NCBI RefSeq assembly: GCF_024198215.1
Contig: NZ_JAKCFA010000036.1
Span: forward strand, 1 to 64,000
DNA from: Myxococcus qinghaiensis
GTDB lineage: Bacteria > Myxococcota > Myxococcia > Myxococcales > Myxococcaceae
Length of the DNA: 64,000 nt
Direction: 5' to 3'
Positions 61,247 to 64,000 of this stretch are shown piece after piece. A program made the position numbers and the translations under genes. The notes below the pieces were generated by a model. The model was not told the origin of the DNA. It did no database searches and saw only the letters and a list, made by a program, of their open reading frames with translations. How positions within the stretch are numbered: position 1 is the stretch's first letter; every line of letters begins with the position of its first letter.

Positions 61247-62608
61247 ATGCCCGAAGCGAGGAACCGCGTGAGCGCTACATCCAACGCGGTGCGGCCCCTG
61301 TCCCTGGGACAGCGGTACCGTGCCTACACCCACAGGAACCTGGACGAGCTGACGGCGAGGGCACGCCTGTCATCGGACGAAAGGCTCGCCGTGCAGGCGG
61401 TGGCCCAGGTGCTCCCCTTCCGCGTCAACACGTACGTGGTGGACGAGCTCATCGACTGGTCCGCGGCGCCCGACGACCCCATCTACCGGCTCGTGTTTCC
61501 CCAGGCGGACATGCTGCCCGCCGCCGACGTGGCGCGCCTCGTCGACCTGATGCGCTCGGGAGCGCCCAGCCTGGAGCTGGCGGGCGTGGTGAGGGACATC
61601 CGCGCGAGCCTCAACCCGCATCCGGCCGGGCAGATGCAGCTCAACGTGCCGAAGCTGGCCAACGAGGAGCCGCTGCCGGGGCTCCAGCACAAGTATCAGG
61701 AGACGGTGCTCTTCTTCCCCAAGCAGGGACAGACGTGTCACGCCTACTGCACGTATTGCTTCCGCTGGGCGCAGTTCGTGGGGGACGCGGACTTGAAGTT
61801 CGCCTCGCGCGACATCGCCCCCATGGTCGACTACGTGCGGGAGCATCCGGAGGTCACCAACGTGTTGTTCACCGGTGGCGACCCCATGGTGATGAGCGAG
61901 GCGGTGCTGGCGCGCTACATCGAGCCGCTGCTGGAGATTGAGCACCTGGAGGCCATCCGCATCGGCACCAAGGCGCTGGCGTACTGGCCGCAGCGCTTCG
62001 TCACGGACCCGGACGCGGACGACACGCTGCGCCTGTTCGAGAAGGTGGTCGCCTCCGGCAAGAGCCTGGCCTTCATGGCGCACTTCTCCCACCCCAACGA
62101 GATGGTGCCGGATATCGTGCAGGAGGCGGTGCGCCGCATCCGCTCCACGGGCGCAATCATTCGCACCCAGGCGCCGTTGATTCGGACCATCAACGACGAC
62201 GCGGCCACGTGGGAGCGCATGTGGCGTACGCACCTTCGCCACGGCATGGTGCCGTATTACATGTTCGTGGAGCGGGACACGGGGCCGCAGGACTACTTCG
62301 CCGTCCCGCTCGCCTCCGCCTACGACATCTTCCGCACCGCGTACCGGAATGTCTCCGGCCTGGCGCGCACGGTGCGGGGCCCGTCGATGTCCGCCACGCC
62401 CGGCAAGGTGTGCGTGGATGGCGTGACGGAAATCGCGGGCGAGAAGGTCTTCATGCTGCACTTCATCCAGGCGCGGGAGCCGGAGTGGGTGGGCAAGCCC
62501 TTCTTCGCGAGGTACGACGAGAAGGCGACGTGGCTGTTCGACTTGAAGCCGGCGCTGGGTGCCACGCACTTCCCCTGGGAGCTGCCCTCCAACGCCAGGA
62601 CAAGCTGA
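61247..62608 (+). CDS. KamA-family radical SAM protein (lysine 2,3-aminomutase-like)
   Basis: A 453-residue protein from ATG 61247 (GGAGGG upstream). The radical-SAM cluster motif is C164-HAY-C168-TY-C171 (KQGQTCHAYCTYCFRWAQF), as in lysine 2,3-aminomutases. Other family features are PRFRVN-like LPFRVNTYVVDELIDW, TGGDPMVMS, IRIGTKALAYWPQRF and NPHPAGQMQLNVPKLANEEPLPGLQHKYQETVLFF. The PLP-binding lysine region of true aminomutases is less clear in the C-terminal third (GKVCVDGVTEIAGEKVFMLHFI), so the reaction may be other than Lys 2,3-amino migration. It has no partner gene. Confidence 0.92.
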   Translation: MPEARNRVSATSNAVRPLSLGQRYRAYTHRNLDELTARARLSSDERLAVQAVAQVLPFRVNTYVVDELIDWSAAPDDPIYRLVFPQADMLPAADVARLVDLMRSGAPSLELAGVVRDIRASLNPHPAGQMQLNVPKLANEEPLPGLQHKYQETVLFFPKQGQTCHAYCTYCFRWAQFVGDADLKFASRDIAPMVDYVREHPEVTNVLFTGGDPMVMSEAVLARYIEPLLEIEHLEAIRIGTKALAYWPQRFVTDPDADDTLRLFEKVVASGKSLAFMAHFSHPNEMVPDIVQEAVRRIRSTGAIIRTQAPLIRTINDDAATWERMWRTHLRHGMVPYYMFVERDTGPQDYFAVPLASAYDIFRTAYRNVSGLARTVRGPSMSATPGKVCVDGVTEIAGEKVFMLHFIQAREPEWVGKPFFARYDEKATWLFDLKPALGATHFPWELPSNARTS

Positions 62609-62840
62609 GTTGCTTGTTCGCAACCGACCAGGTTGACCATCGGCACCGCACGACTTGTGAGGCAGCCACAGGAGGCCGCGCGCCAGGGCGCTCGCCCTCA
62701 TCGGGTGGTCCATCGAGGCGCCCCCCCCCTCCCTCTCGCGGGAGCCAGGGGACACCCCATCGACGCATACACCCAAGCAAGCCGCACACGCCTAAGCATC
62801 TGAATTCACTATGATTCCATAGGCCGTCAGGTGCCGACGG

Positions 62841-62879
62841 GGTTGCGTTTGGGTCGAATATTGGTTGCGTTTGGGTCGA
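62841..62879 (+). promoter_or_regulatory. Two 17-bp direct repeats upstream of the toxin-antitoxin genes
   Basis: ggttgcgtttgggtcga occurs exactly at 62841-62857 and 62863-62879, start-to-start distance 22 bp, about two helical turns. The repeats end 33 bp before the antitoxin ATG and are probably the autoregulatory operator of the pair. The rest of the 304-bp gap holds a C-rich run (near 62720) and no recognised gene. Confidence 0.7.
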
Positions 62880-62912
62880 CTGAGGCCTACCTTGAACCAA
62901 GGAGGTTCCAAC

Positions 62913-63407
62913 ATGACGACCGCTGCGGCGCAGCTCCTGGAAGACCGTATCCGCCGGATGACGCCCGTATCAGCCCCTCCGGACCAGCAGGCCGAGGTCG
63001 TGGCGCTCTCACGCCTGCTTGGTGGTGCCAACGCCCAGAGAAAACCAGCGACCCAATGCAAACTGGTTGGCCCGACAGGCGAGCATATCGCGATTCCTGA
63101 ATCTGTATTCTACGTGCTGGAACGTGTCGTCGAGGTGATGGCACGCGGAGATGCAATCACGGTTGTACCCGTCGGCAAGCAGCTGACGACACAACAAGCC
63201 GCGGACCTGCTGAACGTGTCGCGGCAATACCTCATCCGCCTGCTTGATGAGAAGAGAATCCCCTACACGAAGACAGGGAAACATCGGCGGCTACGAATCG
63301 AGGATGTCCTCAGCTTCAAGGAAAAGCAGTCCAAAGCGCGCGGGGCAGCTCTCGATGAACTCACTCAGTTGAGCGAAGACCTGGGCGGATACGAAGAGCT
63401 GGATTAA
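62913..63407 (+). CDS. Antitoxin: helix-turn-helix protein of the excisionase type
   Basis: A 164-residue protein from ATG 62913 (AAGGAGG upstream). The C-terminal part has a MerR/excisionase-like HTH: LTTQQAADLLNVSRQYLIRLLDEKRIPYTKTGKHRRLRIEDVLSFKEKQ. The N-terminal ~75 residues form a separate region. The gene lies 18 bp before a PIN-domain gene, and this HTH-PIN pairing is a recurrent type II toxin-antitoxin arrangement. It should neutralise the toxin and repress its own promoter, probably through the 17-bp direct repeats. Confidence 0.92.
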   Translation: MTTAAAQLLEDRIRRMTPVSAPPDQQAEVVALSRLLGGANAQRKPATQCKLVGPTGEHIAIPESVFYVLERVVEVMARGDAITVVPVGKQLTTQQAADLLNVSRQYLIRLLDEKRIPYTKTGKHRRLRIEDVLSFKEKQSKARGAALDELTQLSEDLGGYEELD

Positions 63408-63425
63408 ATCGGCTCGCGGATCCGC

Positions 63426-63998
63426 ATGATTCCTGCTCCCTTCAAAGTCGTTCTGGACGCGAACGTCCTCTACCCATTCTCGCTGCGCGATACGCTGTTA
63501 CGCGCAGCGTCTGAAGGGTTCTTCCAGGTCTACTGGTCAGCAGAGATTCTGGATGAAGCGCTCCGTAATCTTGTCGGGACCCGCAACATGACTGAGCAAC
63601 AAGCTGAACGGCTCCGGGCTGCGATGGACAGAGCGTTCCCGGAAGCGATGATCACGGGTCACGAGGACCTCATTCCCGCGATGAAGAACGACCAGAAAGA
63701 TCGGCACGTCGCCGCGGTCGCGGTGAAGGCTGGGGCTCAAGTCGTTGTAACGAGCAACCTGAGAGACTTCCGCGATCTCCCAACTGGGATAGAGGCTCAA
63801 TCGCCGGACGACTTCCTGGTCCACCTCTTTGACCTCAATCCCGACGGCGTGGTCGAGTTGGTGAAGGAACAGGCCAAGGCGCTCCGGAACCCGCCTCGCT
63901 CTTTCGAGGAGCTGCTTTCGGGCCTGACCAAAATGGTTCCCGACTTCGCTGCGGCTGTCCGCATGCATGCGAAGCAACGGTCTACCCTCCCAGGATGA
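63426..63998 (+). CDS. PIN-domain toxin (putative ribonuclease)
   Basis: A 190-residue protein from ATG 63426. The PIN core has the acidic residues of a Mg-dependent nuclease: Asp in KVVLDANVLYP, Glu in WSAEILDEALRNL, Asp in NDQKDRHVAAVAV and VVTSNLRDFRD. The C-terminal ~60 residues are helical. As partner of the HTH antitoxin upstream it should cleave RNA when free. The gene ends two bases before the window end region and is complete. Base composition of this pair is lower in GC than its neighbours (for example more A/T third positions), in keeping with horizontal gain. Confidence 0.92.
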   Translation: MIPAPFKVVLDANVLYPFSLRDTLLRAASEGFFQVYWSAEILDEALRNLVGTRNMTEQQAERLRAAMDRAFPEAMITGHEDLIPAMKNDQKDRHVAAVAVKAGAQVVVTSNLRDFRDLPTGIEAQSPDDFLVHLFDLNPDGVVELVKEQAKALRNPPRSFEELLSGLTKMVPDFAAAVRMHAKQRSTLPG

Positions 63999-64000
63999 GG

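Noticed and set aside
62700..62760. C-rich run considered as an attachment site or origin
   Set aside because: Simple low-complexity sequence with no palindromes, DnaA boxes or integrase nearby.

Overview
The window is high-GC DNA with the gene content typical of a myxobacterium (Myxococcota, probably a Myxococcus, Corallococcus or Cystobacter relative). Signs of this are the many lipoproteins with Cys-rich or Ig-like repeats, a Ser/Thr kinase with a Pro-rich tail, a giant one-protein hybrid sensor kinase, RCC1 and Kelch propellers, and secreted proteases. The taxonomic call is inferred from gene content and codon style. No rRNA, tRNA, CRISPR array or insertion sequence was seen.

Layout. 1-11,046 (+): surface or secreted proteins: the 3' end of an Ig-like/propeller protein, a PEGA protein, an M64 metallopeptidase, and two large repeat lipoproteins, one carrying an EEP nuclease-like domain and a lamin-tail domain. 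11,215-14,505: a small lipoprotein, a membrane protein and two coupled SDR oxidoreductases. 14,672-17,235 (-): a compact cluster not matched to a named family, made of three paralogous mini-peptide genes (26-35 codons, start MKIKTRVRAGP, conserved RGCAGGVI segment) and a 596-residue protein whose N-terminus looks like a winged-helix RiPP recognition element. Two of the peptides have the same TTGACC-N17-TTCAAT promoter. This is the best candidate for an undescribed system (RiPP-like).

17,409-31,287: a SIMPL protein, hemerythrin, PDR-type oxidoreductase, hybrid histidine kinase, RDD-like membrane protein, Ser/Thr kinase, subtilisin-like lipoprotein and an outer-membrane barrel. 31,373-41,364: mixed housekeeping and accessory genes (DUF2267, di-haem peroxidase, M24 peptidase, Kelch and RCC1 propellers, aminoacyl-tRNA deacylase, a sugar-type ABC ATPase). 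41,506-43,305 (+): a calpain-like cysteine protease between two paralogous small proteins, one cytoplasmic and one lipoprotein, which looks like an enzyme with matching guard or inhibitor proteins. 43,302-44,938: an SDR divergent from a TetR regulator with clear operator repeats. 44,996-49,671: DUF2845, BioY, a YopT-like cysteine protease, and an AhpD-like gene divergent from a Cys-cluster MarR regulator with two palindromic operators. 49,843-62,608: an esterase with discoidin and PKD-like domains, an FAD dehydrogenase with AllA, a DPP4-like peptidase, an M16 peptidase pair, a Cys-repeat lipoprotein and a KamA-type radical SAM protein. 62,913-63,998: a type II toxin-antitoxin pair (excisionase-like HTH antitoxin, PIN toxin) preceded by two 17-bp direct repeats.

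Functional names are family assignments made by reading motifs. No homology search was run.
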